Assembly (NCBI RefSeq): GCF_964204865.1
Contig: NC_135255.1
Span: forward strand, 21,543,135-21,607,134
Direction: 5' to 3'
Origin: Styela clava
Lineage: Eukaryota > Chordata > Ascidiacea > Stolidobranchia > Styelidae
DNA length: 64,000 bases
Shown: in pieces, positions 53,751 to 64,000 of the stretch
Position numbering within the stretch: position 1 is the stretch's first letter
Layout of the letters: each line of letters starts with the position of its first letter
The notes under the pieces: model-generated
Database searches by the model: none
Told to the model about the DNA's origin: nothing
The model's input: the letters and a program-made list of their open reading frames with translations, nothing else
Translations under genes and position numbers: made by a program

Positions 53751-55943
53751 TTATATACCTTTAACAAACTTTGGAGTACCCCAGGGTGCATTGATCTCTT
53801 TAGTTGGCACTGGCAAGGGCATTAGGAAGTACAAAATTCCCCACGGCCATAAAACTTGTTTTATATTTCTCAAAAAGCCGAAATCGTATTTTCTAATATC
53901 TTTCCCGAATTCGTAAATTGTTTGCCCCCTCATCGATATAAAAAGCTCGGATAAAAAGTAAAATGAACCTCCTATACCTGTAACCACTGACCCATATAAG
54001 ACTAAAATACAATACAGTTTGTCAAAATTCAAATTGCCTTCGCCGCTCCATAGGTAGTTGTACATTACTCCCGGAAAAAAGTACGAGAAAATTGCACTCA
54101 GAGAAAACTCTATCGTAACGTAAGAATAGTTCAAATATGATAACATTTGCTTGACGCAGTAAAGTGATCCAATCCCCACGTAGAATCTGTAAAAACAAGT
54201 GATTATTTTGAAATATAAGTATCATGAGGTTTTCAAAATTTATCCCGAGGATAGGAAAGTATATATCGTATTCTCTGTGTATTTTACTTTCTATAATACT
54301 AATTCACTTTCAAAGCAAATAAGTCAAATATTGTCTTATGAATAAGGTGCGTATTATGCATTGACATGTGAAATTCGAAAAAATATCAATCTATATTTTT
54401 TGCTCAACTGGCTAATAATTCTCACATAAATTAATCTGCAGTCTATTAATATCACATCATGCTTGTTTAGGTAGAACCATACCAAGTCCAACAAACATTT
54501 AGCGTTAAAAACAGGCAGCAAAAGTACCAAACAATTCAATAACTCAAACGTCGATTTGAGACTAATATAAACACAAACAAAATTTAATTTAATAAAATGT
54601 TCAAACTTACGAGAAAGGTAAAAAATATCTAAGATTCTGGATTCCAACGCATGTCATGAAGAAGTAACAATGATGATCTCGCTTCAAAATACATTTCTGA
54701 CACACGGGGCAGTGGTGAGATCGTGGAGGACAATGTTGTTGACACGTCATGCACAGAATCCAGGATTTGGGGGGAGGATTGAGAATTAGACCTGAAGAAA
54801 ACAATTCATAGTCATCCATATTTGTTAGGAAGCGTGAGACATAAATTAAGTGAGAGTGCATAAATACATATTTGAATTTTTTAATTCCGCCCCTTTGCCA
54901 TATTTCGACGCTATATTGTTGTCAAATTTCATCAAAGCTGTTATTGCTTCTAGGAACAGTTTTAAATTAGCCAAGTCAGTATTTTGAAAAGTAATCGAAT
55001 AGCTCGCGGAGCCCCTGGGTTACTCTCGCGGAGCCCTGGGGCTCCGTACGGAGCACTTTGAGAACCTATGTATTAGGCTATTTGTATTCATTTGGCGACG
55101 TTCAACTGTAGGGAGCACCGAAGCGTAACGTTAATGGGAGAGCTTATAGGTGGGATAGGATTTACATATTTATACCGGGGGAGAGGAAAGTCGATTGGAC
55201 GGCTTATCCATATGGCGAACCACGGCCTCTCGTCCGGTTACCATTCCAAGTCGGGTATGGGATAAGTTTTATTGTTTGTTTTCGGAGGCATGGACTTGGT
55301 GGTGGAGGAAGCCGTAACCGACCAGCGGTTACGTGAACCACCCAACGACGGCGAGGAGTCCAGCAATCCTCTCGCACATAACCATCCCTGCATGGGTTCG
55401 AACCTGCGAACCCACGCAGAGTACTGGAGTAATTAGAGGTGCGGTGGCGAGCGTATTCCTAACGCTTAGCCCATGGAGCCACACCGCCGCGCTTATATTA
55501 AAATTATTCTTAAATATGGGATAGGTCTCATTTTGGGGAATCACGGTATGTACGGTTATACTGTGATGAAGAAATATTGATAATGAGAGATAATGATTTA
55601 TTTCTGAATGGTACCACATTCAGACATTACAGCATTAAAAGACTCGCAAAAAATAAAGATCATAAAATATATTCATACCATCTGTGTATGTAGAATTATA
55701 AACTGTTCCAAGTATTTGATTCCCGATCATGTTGATAAACAAAAAGAAGAAAGCGAACAAGTTCCAATTATAATCGTCGTCGTGTCGGTAGATAATCGGA
55801 AACGCAATAAAAAGGCAACAATACAATGCAGAGAAAGCCAGAAGATAGAAATAACCAACACAGCAGAAATGTATCATAGTTATATTCTCCTTCGCTTTCA
55901 TGGTTTGTGTGAAATCCATCCAAAAACTTTTCAGTAAACCCAT
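53751..55943 (-). CDS. DHHC palmitoyltransferase, ZDHHC22/24-like (3 exons)
   Basis: Integral-membrane enzyme that attaches palmitate to protein cysteines, usually in the ER or Golgi. Exons on the minus strand are 55943-55679, 54791-54611 and 54186-53751. Borders are GT-AG, phases match, giving 293 residues. Exon 1 encodes two membrane segments (FCCVGYFYLLAFSALYCCLF and WNLFAFFFLFINMIG). Exon 2 holds the cysteine-rich domain: CMTCQQHCPPRSHHCPVCQK, CILKRDHHCYFFMTCVGIQN, with the catalytic Cys in DHHC. Exon 3 encodes further membrane segments and the conserved SMRGQTIYE region. The MRGQT context and the atypical FFMTCVG (in place of FTGNCIG or W-x-NCVG) point to the ZDHHC22/24 branch. An upstream in-frame Met at 56012 is an alternative start. 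Intron 1 contains a SINE. Divergent from DRC7. Confidence 0.9.
54978..55065. mobile_element. Solitary hAT-like end in ZDHHC intron 1
   Basis: GCGGAGCCCCTGGGTTACTC and GGGGCTCCGTACGGAGCACT, then TTGAGAACCTATG, form a short palindrome plus a hAT-style terminus. The opposite end was not located. Confidence 0.4.
55155..55495 (-). repeat. tRNA-derived SINE, full-length reference copy, minus strand
   Basis: On the minus strand it begins GGCGGTGTGGCTCCATGGGC, then TAAGCGTTAGGAATACGC, an A-box-like TGGCTCCATGGG. A B-box GGTTCGAACCC occurs at 55394-55404. The body continues GAGGATTGCTGGACTCCTCG, AACCGCTGGTCGGTTACGGC, CACCAAGTCCATGCC, then CTCTCCCCCGGTATAAATAT. A and B box spacing fits a tRNA-derived RNA polymerase III promoter. 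Confidence 0.82.
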
Positions 55944-56530
55944 TATATAATCTTGAATCACTAAAATATCGACAAATTTAGAAACTGCTGTAGTGTGTAA
56001 AATACAAAACAAACTGACGAATCCTAATCCGTGGTTCCGTGCTGACGTACGAAAATCAGTTTGGCCTGAATTTTTTCATTTTCATCAACAGTAATCATAT
56101 GGCGCTGGTGTTTACACAGATAAAATTTTCACAAACAAATATTTAAATTATATAAATCAAAAAATCGGTACGGTATATACCTATATCTCTTTCAAATTTA
56201 AAATTCGCAACAACCTACATTTTCGGATCACTGACCCGTGACTTTCAGCTTACCTATTTCGAAATTTTAGCTCACAGTGACTTTAATTTGTTTGAATTTT
56301 TTGAATAAAACTAGAATTTTTTTACAAGCTTTGAAAATGTAATAAAATTACAACAATATTCCCAAAACGCTGGATATTGATTAATTGACCCGTAAAAGTC
56401 ATTGACCCATAAGATGTGATATTTGTTACCGTAGTTACGCCGCGAGAGCTCTGCTGGTTTTCGACTTTCTGAAAAGTCGTTTCGGTCCTTTCCTTTCAGT
56501 CGTTCCAATATTAGTCTATAACTTTCAAAA
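55944..56530. promoter_or_regulatory. Divergent intergenic region between ZDHHC22/24-like and DRC7
   Basis: The two start codons face away from each other across about 590 bp, so both promoters should lie here. The part nearest DRC7 (about 56430-56520) is the GC-richer end. No TATA box was assignable. Confidence 0.45.
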
Positions 56531-59500
56531 ATGGATAAAATTGAAGAAGCGACGACGAGAGAAGAGGAAGAAGGCGAGGAGGAACAGGGAGAACAAGAAA
56601 CCGATGTCGAGAGCAAAGTAGAAGAGTTGAAAGCTGAATTAGATGCCGCGATTCCACCAATTGTTGTTCCAATAAGCGAGTGAGTTCAATTTATTATTTT
56701 TTTTTCAAAGAAAAACTAAAAATACAATAAAGAAATTCCTACAAATATATATTTAAGCAGTTTGGATTATTCAAGCTATTCAGAATTGTGATTGAAAACT
56801 GTTCACTCCCATTTATAAAATTGATCAATTTGGCAGTGGCAATCATGATAAATTTATCAATATGGTGTGGCAAGTAATTTTTATTTATTTATTTTTTATT
56901 AACTACCAGTATGTAATTTTTCATGTTCCCTTCACTTAATAACTTCTAGATGGTTGTGTGTGTGGGTGCGTGTGAGCGTGTGTGAAATATTTCAATTATT
57001 TTAGGTGAGTGAACACGTACCACATCTTCTTGGCAAAACCTTCCATCTTATATACATTCTGTACGTTTTAAACCTTATCTAAGGTTTTGTTCGCTCTCCT
57101 GATTTCATAATCAGTTTTTATTTATTTATTTTTACCATTCATTTTATTGTTTTGCTGATTATGGAGTCGAAATAAACTTATACTTATACTAACTTCTTCT
57201 TTATGGTTAGCATGATATGCCAATTGCTGAATTGTAGTAGTAGGGTACAGTTGTTAGATTACGACATGCTTGTCTCTATAATATTTTAAATTGATAGCGA
57301 CGTGGGTCAGTCATCACATATTCAAACTTTTTTTGTTGACGTTTTTATGCTTGAAACTTTATCATGAAGGGGCTATTCTTGGAATCAGAGAACTGTGCCT
57401 TACTGTTGTGTCATATTCATAACGTTATTTTAGGTTATGCAAGCTTGTGTTTTGTTGTGGGTAACTGCGCATGCAAAATTTTCCATTTATAAATTCAATC
57501 ATTCATCTCGTGAAATGGTTATATAAATGAATGATTTCAACATCCTTTGTTTTGACCCCAAACCACCCTCCCACCAATCCCCAAAAAATGAAGATAAAAT
57601 GTTCAATTACCGTCATCATAACATTGATATTTTGTTAATTTTCAGTGTCTCAGCTCAAATCCCAAAGTTTGATTTGTCAGAGTTTCCAGATTCGTACAAA
57701 GAAAACTCTCCAAAAGAAAAGTTAGTTCTGGAAAACGCAGAAAACTTTCGTCGGCAATATGTTCATCTGTTCAGAGATAGAAAACCTCTTTTCCTGAATC
57801 CATTAAATGAATGTGGAATTGAGGTAAATATTCTTACTCTTGGTGTCAATTGTGTCATCATCATAATTTTATAGAGTTTCGATAGCCCATGGCATCTTAG
57901 TGTTGTCTTTAATTTTGCTCAGAGATGAGTATATTTTATTCAGAGTTGGTGCATGTGACCATACTTTCAGAAAAGTGTCTTATAGAATGAAATAAATAAA
58001 AAAAAATTAACAATTATGTGTCAGAAGATTGTTGGTGTTCAACTCCTATGGTGTTCATCCATAAGTTCCCTCAGAACTAGAATTGGACTTCACCAAATTA
58101 TTCTCCATCATGTATAGAACTGCTATGTTAAAACAAAAGTTTGGCGAAGACTTGTATTATGTGGAATGAGATTCTGCTTTTTTGTTTGCTACAAATTTTT
58201 CCTTTTAACAGAAATTTGTCTGTACTACGATGCGCCCAACACTTCTAAAATTCAAGGAACTTTATCACTGGCAAGGTTGTGCCGAGTTTGTGTCAGATTA
58301 CATAACAATGATGCCCTTGGATCCCCCTTGTGACTTGCCGACAACTTTTTATTCTCCGACAACTATTTTGAAACAGCAAAAAGGTAGATTTCAAGAATTT
58401 TATTTTTAATCTATATGTGATACAATTTTGATGAAAATCAGAGATTGCTAAGATTGAATAATTTGGATTGTTTGTTGTTTTAGTAAAAAAGAATACACAC
58501 CCTGCGGCACATCACAATGACAAATTGTCTAAAGTTGTATTTCCATTTTTTTTTGGCTCATCATTCAATTTAGCCATCGAATCAACTTTTCTCTTCTCTG
58601 GGATAAATACGAAACCAGGTTTAAAGTCACAGCATAGTTTAATTTAAAAATTATTGAAACAGATTTTCATACTTTTTCACTCTCTTTATGCCTACCTCTC
58701 TGAACAAGGCTCTGTACATGCAGCCATTTATATTCCTTGATATAGAGGGAGCAAGATTGTGACCTTCAATTTTCGAAAAGGGGGTTCTGACATTTTTAAT
58801 TGCAAAGTTGGTGCTAGTTGATCCCGGCCAGAGGGTCTGGAAAGCATTCCAAGCTACGGAAAATTGGTATGTGTGATACAGAAAAAATACTTTTCTTTGA
58901 CATTTTAAATAGAGCTGTTCCAATTTCGAACGTCCCCGGTAGGAAGTTGATTTCATCTCAGAGACTAATATTTGTATCTGTTTTTTATTTTTTTTCGATA
59001 GGAAATTGTTTCGACTTTAGCAACCTTCTTTGTCTCTTTCTTCTCGGAGCTGGTTATGATGCGTACGTTGTCAGTGGTTACGCGATAAAAGAAGTTTGTC
59101 TTTATGATGAATCGAGGGAGATTTGTCCTCTGTTAAAGAAAAAAGAAGAGGTATAATTATGTCGTATAATTAGCGAGTTATTAATTAATCAGTGATGGTA
59201 CACGTGGTGTCACTATAGAGTCACGAATCGAGACCGCAGTTTCAATTCATAAGTCTTCAATCTCCGACCGATATTCTCGTTTACTGTTTTTTGAAATTTA
59301 ATAACCTTGCCTCACACTTTGATTCCTTGCTTGCAACAGCCAATGGTCATTGAATCTGTGCAAAGCACTTCGATAGTTTTTTATTCATCTATCTCAATTG
59401 GTCTGTTAGACACTTTCGTATGTTATGCGTTATCTCACGAAAGCGAAGTTGAATCTGCTCCAAATTTTGCATGTGCATTCATCATATCTCGGACCAGAAG

Positions 59501-62500
59501 CCTATTGATTTTGGATAAATTATGTCATATAATTAGCGAGTTATTAATGAATTAGTGACAGGACATGCGACGGCGCTATTGAGTCAGAGCGAAGGATACA
59601 CGCCAATAGATTGATAAGTCGGCAGTCTCCAATCGCTATCTCGTTTTAGTATCGGAGACTGGATTGTTTTCAGCTGCATAAATGACTGCCATGACTCTAG
59701 CAAGCGGTACAGCAGAACAAAAAGGTTTGGCTACGGACTTGCGTAGTTTGACATCTTGAAGTGAAATGGAATCTCCCCTGACACTTCAATTCTTTGCTTG
59801 CAACAGTCAATGATCTGAGTCAGGGGTGTGCAAACTGCGGCCAGCGAGCCAAATGCGGCCCGCAGAGAAGTGCTAATTAAGGATGGTGCACCCTAAGCAA
59901 GTTTTTAGTTTAGTTAATCTGATGCTTTCGAGCAATCCTAATCTTTTTGCGTCGCGAAGCGCGGCGCCAAGCATATACCAGTACCTGAGTGCCACTGTCA
60001 TATTAGCATAACTGGCTAGCCTGTTGGAATATACACACACAATGTCATAAACACATGTTTTTTACTGGAATTATTCAAAGTCGGTGCGGCCCGCGACTTC
60101 ACCCAGTTACTTGTATTCGGCCCCCCCTGTAAAAAAGGTTGCATGCCCCTGATCTAAGTAAATCTGCGAAAAATATTTTAATGATTTAAATATCAGAGAC
60201 TGCTTGTCTGTAGCCTTTTTCAGCCTCAGAAACGAATGGAACTTGCAGCACATTCCAAATTTGGCGCTTCGGAAGCATTCGTACCAAGATGACGCACATC
60301 CTGAACAACACTAACCTGGTACACATGCTATGTTCAGGTTGTGCGCCATCTTAGTACGTTATCTTCAGGTGCACCACAAATTCTACAACAGTCAACAGTC
60401 ACAAAACATTTTCGAAGCGTTTTTTATCGATAAACAAGTAACCGATTCATTGATCTAAATTTCTCAGGTCAAAGTTGAACCTCCAAAACCAGAGCCGAAA
60501 AAATACGCAGTTCGACCTCCACGCGACCTTCGTAGTAAATTCATCATAAAAATGGAGGAACGAAGGAAAAAACAGGAAGCTGATGAAGAAGAAAAACAAA
60601 GAATAGAAGAGGAAGAAAAAATTAAGGTGAGTTTATTCAAGCATGTCTAGGGTCAAAGGTCACAATTTTAACAAAAGGGTGAAAAAACTTTAGCCTTGAA
60701 TAGGATAGAATTGTTATATTTGTCAAGAGGTGAAAATGATAAAAAGGCCTAATATTATGGTTTACGCTTACCATGGCCCCATACCATCGGTTTGGCGCAG
60801 TGTGCTATAATTGTAGGAATACGCTCACCACCGCACCATGTGTGGGTTTGCACGATCTAATCGCGTGGAGAATAATTATGTGCGAAAGGATTGCTGGACT
60901 CTTCGCCGCCTTAGGGTGGTCTTCTTCTACCCAGGATAAATATGTAAATCCTATCCTATCAACCAGTTTCCAGTTTATGTCGGGTATGGGATTAGTCAGC
61001 CAGTTTATTGCATGTACGTTTTCCATATCTCAATATGGATTATCTTATTACTATTTTCATGCATTTATCCGTATTTAAATCAATTTGTACATCAATTCTT
61101 GCATGCTGAAAAAATAAATATCTGAATCTCAATCTGCCCCACCACCAGTATGGACTTAATTCCTTCAGAAAATCAAAACCAGAGATATTCTAGCCCTTTC
61201 AAAAAATGCTCCTCACATCAGTTGGGGTTCTGCAGAGCCTTGTTCAGAGTGAAAACTGACCTTTGACCTTTATCTACATTTTATCAGGAAGCAGAGAAAC
61301 CTCCTCCAGACCCATTATACGGACTCAGAGTTCATTCTTGGATCGTGGTCCGTGGTGGAAAAAGAGAAGTACCTGAGGACTTCTTCATTGAGCCATTCAC
61401 TGGTGAGTTACTGGTTCCTTTTTTTTAAAAGAATTTTTTTCGAAGCTTCGTCACATGCTTTCACACTGAAGTACACAGGATTACTAGAAAGCTAAAGCTA
61501 CAGATATTGGGTGATGCATCACTCTTTACACAGAAGTAAATCTGAATTTTCTTTGAGAAAAAGTACATGCTTGGCGGTGTTAAATCACTTGGCTAATACA
61601 GACAGCCCCCAAACTTTTATTAGAACTAAAATAGGGAAAATCAGAATAAAATTATGGCCTAACCTGATACACATACTACGGTAATACCAACAAATGTATA
61701 AGGACTGGAGTATTTTGGTTTGTCATTGCATACCCAATTGCTCCTATATGGTTTGAATAGTTCGTAATGTGTGCATAAATATTATTATCATACTAAAGTA
61801 TTATTATGATACTGAATAGACCTTATTCATTAAAAACCCATCCTACGCGCAAAAAGAAAAGTGATTCGGAATTATTCGAAAATCAGCCGAAAAGGTATTT
61901 GAATATTCGGGTAGGTCTTTCGTTGAACGCCAGTTGTGGTCCCGGTACCGGTATTCCAGTATTCTGTTATCACAAGCAGTTGGAGCGCATATCCCACAGA
62001 GCACGACGCGTTGGCAGAATCTCATGGTCTAGTGAGAATGACGTCATCGGAAACACCGCGCTCATTAAAATTTTAATGAACGGTTATCAAAAATCTTGAA
62101 CATGTTTATCATGATAAAAATATCCAAATAGATGTAAAAAATATTCTATCCTCAAAACTGTTATACAATGTATACACGTATACAATGAAAGATATCTAGA
62201 AAATTACAAAAAATGCAAATTTCTGCTCTGGTGATCACATTCCCCATAAGAGCTAATGTTAAAAAAAAAATTTTTATAAGAGCTAATGTTAAAAAAAAAT
62301 TTTTCACATCAATTTTCTTTTTGCGCGTAGGATGGGTTTTTAATGAATAAGGTCTATTAATGAAATTGGCGGTGTTAGGAATACGCTCGCCACCGCACCT
62401 CTGATTACCCTAACTGGGTTGTGCTGGTTTGAATCCCATGAGGGGGTTAATTATGTACGAGAGGATTGCTGGACTCCTTGCTGCCATAGAGTGGTCGCGT

Positions 62501-63410
62501 AATCGCTCGTTATTGATTTCCTCCACCTACAAGTCCATCTGAAACAAATAACTGGCTAACTAATCTCATACCCGACATCGACTGGTACCCGTCTTTCCTC
62601 TACCCTGGTATAAATATGTAAATCCTATTTATCGATTCTTGAGAAGCTACGTTATTTGAAAGGGCCGTAATTTTTCTGATGTGGCATTTCCTACACAATT
62701 TATTTCACCCTGGGTGACGTGGGGTAACCCCTCCCCTTTCTCGGCTATATTCAACTCAAATATCAGTCACATATTGATTTTATTCATTTTTTTTTTTCAG
62801 GAGTTGCTTATTCTCCCAGTTCAAGCAAATTTCTTGGGATTGAAAGTGTTTGGAATCATCTGAATTATTGGGCGAATATGCAGGAATGTTCTAATGGATG
62901 CAAGGTAGTTTCCCTTTTTTTTTCAAAGTGAGAAAAGTTTGAAGTGAAACATATATATTGTTATATTACGCCGGTTGAAATTCACAATCGACTGCCGGCT
63001 TTTGGATCTGGCCATGACCATTCAAAATAAGAAGCAAAAAAATGTTTATATTGAATACAATATGTAAAATATTCAATCATAATATATTAGTTATGTCCCA
63101 ACCGCTGTTGTATTGGGTACCTTGAATATCACATCTCACTGAACTACAGTAATCTCACATTCACATTTATTCACCCAGTTCACTCATTCATTTATTTTCA
63201 GGATCTATCCTTCGAGCTCACAGACACCACCAAGTGGGAGTACATGTTTATCGGCAGCAAAGAACCGGGTTTAGAGATCCCAGATTTGGAGGATGAAATC
63301 GATGATTTTGATGACCTTGATGAGGAAGGAAAGGACGATGAGAAACATCTGGATATGCCAGCTTCCTGGGTCAAACGAATCGAGATTTCAGAGAGAGATT
63401 ATGATTCTAG
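56531..63410 (+). CDS. DRC7: Dynein regulatory complex subunit 7 (DRC7/CCDC135), exons 1-8, continues past right edge
   Basis: Structural subunit of the nexin-dynein regulatory complex that tunes motility of cilia and sperm flagella. Exons are 56531-56679, 57646-57823, 58212-58383, 59002-59150, 60468-60626, 61288-61402, 62801-62904 and 63202 to about 63410, all in phase (about 411 residues; the human protein is about 870). The N-terminus is acidic, with glutamate-rich runs. Exon 3 carries KFVCTTMRPTLLKFKELYHW and ADYITMMPLDPP-like text. Exon 4 has GNCFDFSNLLCLFLLGAGYD, AYVVSGYAIKEVCLYDESRE, the degenerate transglutaminase/cysteine-protease-like fold typical of DRC7. Exon 5 is a charged coiled coil (KMEERRKKQEADEEEKQRIE). 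Exon 6 has GLRVHSWIVVRGGKREVPED, exon 7 ESVWNHLNYWANMQ, exon 8 WVKRIEISERDYDSRF. The exon 8 donor (GTTCGA) is weak. Introns hold SINE, hAT and palindromic copies. Confidence 0.93.
59155..59660. repeat. Interspersed repeat shared with 46.1-46.7 kb, two partial copies
   Basis: ATGTCGTATAATTAGCGAGT at about 59159 and ATGTCATATAATTAGCGAGT at about 59521 mark two pieces. The second also has ATCTCACGAAAGCG, ATCTGCTCCAAATTTTGCAT and ATCTCGGACCAGAAGCC in the same order as at 46.3 kb. It lies in the DRC7 intron after exon 4. Confidence 0.7.
59821..60151. mobile_element. hAT MITE in a DRC7 intron, near-perfect 8-bp target duplication
   Basis: The left CAGGGGTGTGCAAACTGCGG and right GGTTGCATGCCCCTG ends are inverted, with GCGGCCCGC near each end. 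The flanks ATCTGAGT and ATCTAAGT differ at one base. The 331-bp interior is non-coding. Confidence 0.88.
60263..60374. mobile_element. Palindromic GATGGCG-family element, short copy 4
   Basis: GCGCTTCGGAAGCATTCGTA, then CCAAGATGACGCAC, is mirrored by GTGCGCCATCTTAGTACG and a GGTGCACC end. The loop is shortened relative to copy 2. DRC7 intron 4. Confidence 0.72.
60753..60985 (+). repeat. tRNA-derived SINE in DRC7 intron 5
   Basis: AGGAATACGCTCACCACCGC, then ATGTGCGAAAGGATTGCTGG, ACTCTTCGCCGCCTTAGGGT, and CCAGTTTATGTCGGGTATGG appear in order, with an internal rearrangement that puts TAAATATGTAAATCC before the last block. Confidence 0.72.
61605..61690. mobile_element. Palindromic GATGGCG-family element, one-arm fragment
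   Basis: AACTAAAATAGGGAAAATC, AAATTATGGCCTAACCTG and ACACATACTACGG match one arm of the copies at 53.0 and 63.7 kb. The other arm is absent. Confidence 0.65.
61815..62358. mobile_element. Element with 46-bp perfect inverted ends in a DRC7 intron
   Basis: Bases 61815-61860 (starting AATAGACCTTATTCATTAAA, ending GCGCAAAAAGAAAA) are repeated as an exact reverse complement at 62313-62358. The 450-bp interior has GGTCCCGGTACCGGTATTCC-like text, no coding signal and a 33-bp local duplication near 62245-62300. Perfect long ends imply a recent insertion. The family is unclear, as the target duplication is ambiguous. Confidence 0.85.
62365..62640 (+). repeat. tRNA-derived SINE in DRC7 intron 6
   Basis: GGCGGTGTTAGGAATACGCT, CGCCACCGCACCTCTGATTA, GTACGAGAGGATTGCTGGAC, TCCACCTACAAGTCCATC and GGTATAAATATGTAAATCC occur in SINE order. 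It lies directly after the 46-bp-ended element. Confidence 0.78.
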
Positions 63411-63431
63411 GTTCGATTGGACTAATTTTTT

Positions 63432-63650
63432 TGGAAGCTCCCGTAGTATGTGCCCAAGATGGCGCACAACCTGAATATAGTACGTGTACCAGGTTAGGGT
63501 TCAGGTAGTGCGCCATTATGGTGCACATACATCCCGATGTGTGTGCTCCAGGAGTATGTGCACCAATATGGCGCACAACCTGAACATAGTATGTGTACAA
63601 GGTTAGGGTTCAGGTTGTGCGCCATCTTGGTGCACATACGTCGGAAGCCC
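63432..63650. mobile_element. Palindromic GATGGCG-family element, double copy
   Basis: GAAGCTCCCGTAGTATGTGC, CCAAGATGGCGCACAACCTG and GTGTACCAGGTTAGGGTTCA are followed by the inverted half. The whole pattern then repeats (CAATATGGCGCACAACCTGA onward), so two palindromes lie back to back. It begins about 20 bases after the last DRC7 exon visible here. Confidence 0.8.
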
Positions 63651-63710
63651 TTTTTTGTGATCCGTTCTCATTCTGAACAAGGTTAAAGTAGCCTGGTTTA
63701 TAAGAAACTT

Positions 63711-63925
63711 CGGAGCCCCAGAAGTATGTGTACCAATATGGAGGTACCTAATTTTGTTCGCCTGCTTTACATCAGGTTGTGTAAAGAGACTGAAATCTAT
63801 GGGCAGGGGGTATATCTACTTGGCTAACACAGACAGTCCCCGAACTCAGAATAGAACTAAAATAAGGAAAATCTTAATTAAATTATGGCCTAACCCTAAC
63901 CTGGTACACATACTACGGGAGTACC
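63711..63925. mobile_element. Palindromic GATGGCG-family element, copy 7
   Basis: Left arm CGGAGCCCCAGAAGTATGTG, then TACCAATATGGAGG. Right arm AATTATGGCCTAACCCTAAC, CTGGTACACATACTACGGGA, then GTACCG. The arms are diverged and the centre is unrelated to copy 6. Confidence 0.65.
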
Positions 63926-64000
63926 GAAACTACTGTATACTGGTAGGACTGGACTGTCTTTTTGTTTGTCATTGCATACCCAATTTGGGTGTTTATATTT

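Noticed and set aside
55394-55404. B-box GGTTCGAACCC suggesting a tRNA gene
   Set aside because: No cloverleaf could be formed with the upstream sequence, and the same unit recurs with a long shared tail at several sites. It is a SINE.

Overview
The window is eukaryotic and animal. It has spliced genes with GT-AG introns, AT-rich DNA and a heavy load of degraded transposons. Five host loci can be read. DRC7 (a motile-cilium dynein regulatory complex subunit), a KATNBL1-like con80 protein, L2HGDH, a DHHC palmitoyltransferase and a CRTAP-like leprecan protein together fit a metazoan. The tRNA-derived SINE, the hAT/P/Harbinger/mariner mixture, the short introns and a possible trans-splice acceptor suggest an invertebrate chordate such as an ascidian, but that is inference. 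Nothing prokaryotic, viral or CRISPR-like was seen.

Layout. 1-3 kb: pieces of a non-LTR retrotransposon (endonuclease, reverse transcriptase) and a BED zinc finger. 4-7 kb: a hairpin, an AT-rich minisatellite and a P-element transposase remnant. 7-18 kb: a graveyard of hAT elements (two with perfect 8-bp target duplications) plus a SWIM-finger transposon remnant. 18-21 kb: PIF/Harbinger remnants duplicated in tandem, then three in-frame exons of an unrecognised gene. 24-27 kb: a hAT element whose KIAA1586-like transposase is unusually well preserved. 28-29 kb: an L1/Tx1-like retrotransposon tail. 29.5-30.7 kb: an uninterrupted CRTAP-like gene. 35.4-39.8 kb: L2HGDH, minus strand, 10 exons. 40.8-50.3 kb: KATNBL1-like, plus strand, 6 exons, with one intron inflated from about 0.3 to 5.9 kb by nested hAT elements. 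51.9-52.4 kb: a mariner-type MITE that seems to have captured two exons and their intron. 53.7-55.9 kb: a ZDHHC22/24-like gene, minus strand, 3 exons. 56.5 kb to the right edge: DRC7, plus strand, 8 exons visible.

The four spliced genes form two divergent pairs (L2HGDH/KATNBL1-like and ZDHHC/DRC7) with about 1.0 and 0.6 kb between start codons, so each pair may share a promoter region. The genes are not a pathway: they cover mitochondrial metabolite repair, microtubules, protein lipidation, axonemal motility and collagen maturation. The intergenic DNA and introns are mostly repeats: a tRNA-derived SINE (at least seven pieces), a palindromic family carrying GATGGCGGACA (at least seven copies), a TA-flanked MITE family and several hAT families. 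Exon joins were worked out by hand from splice sites and reading phase; homology calls are from remembered family motifs, not database searches.
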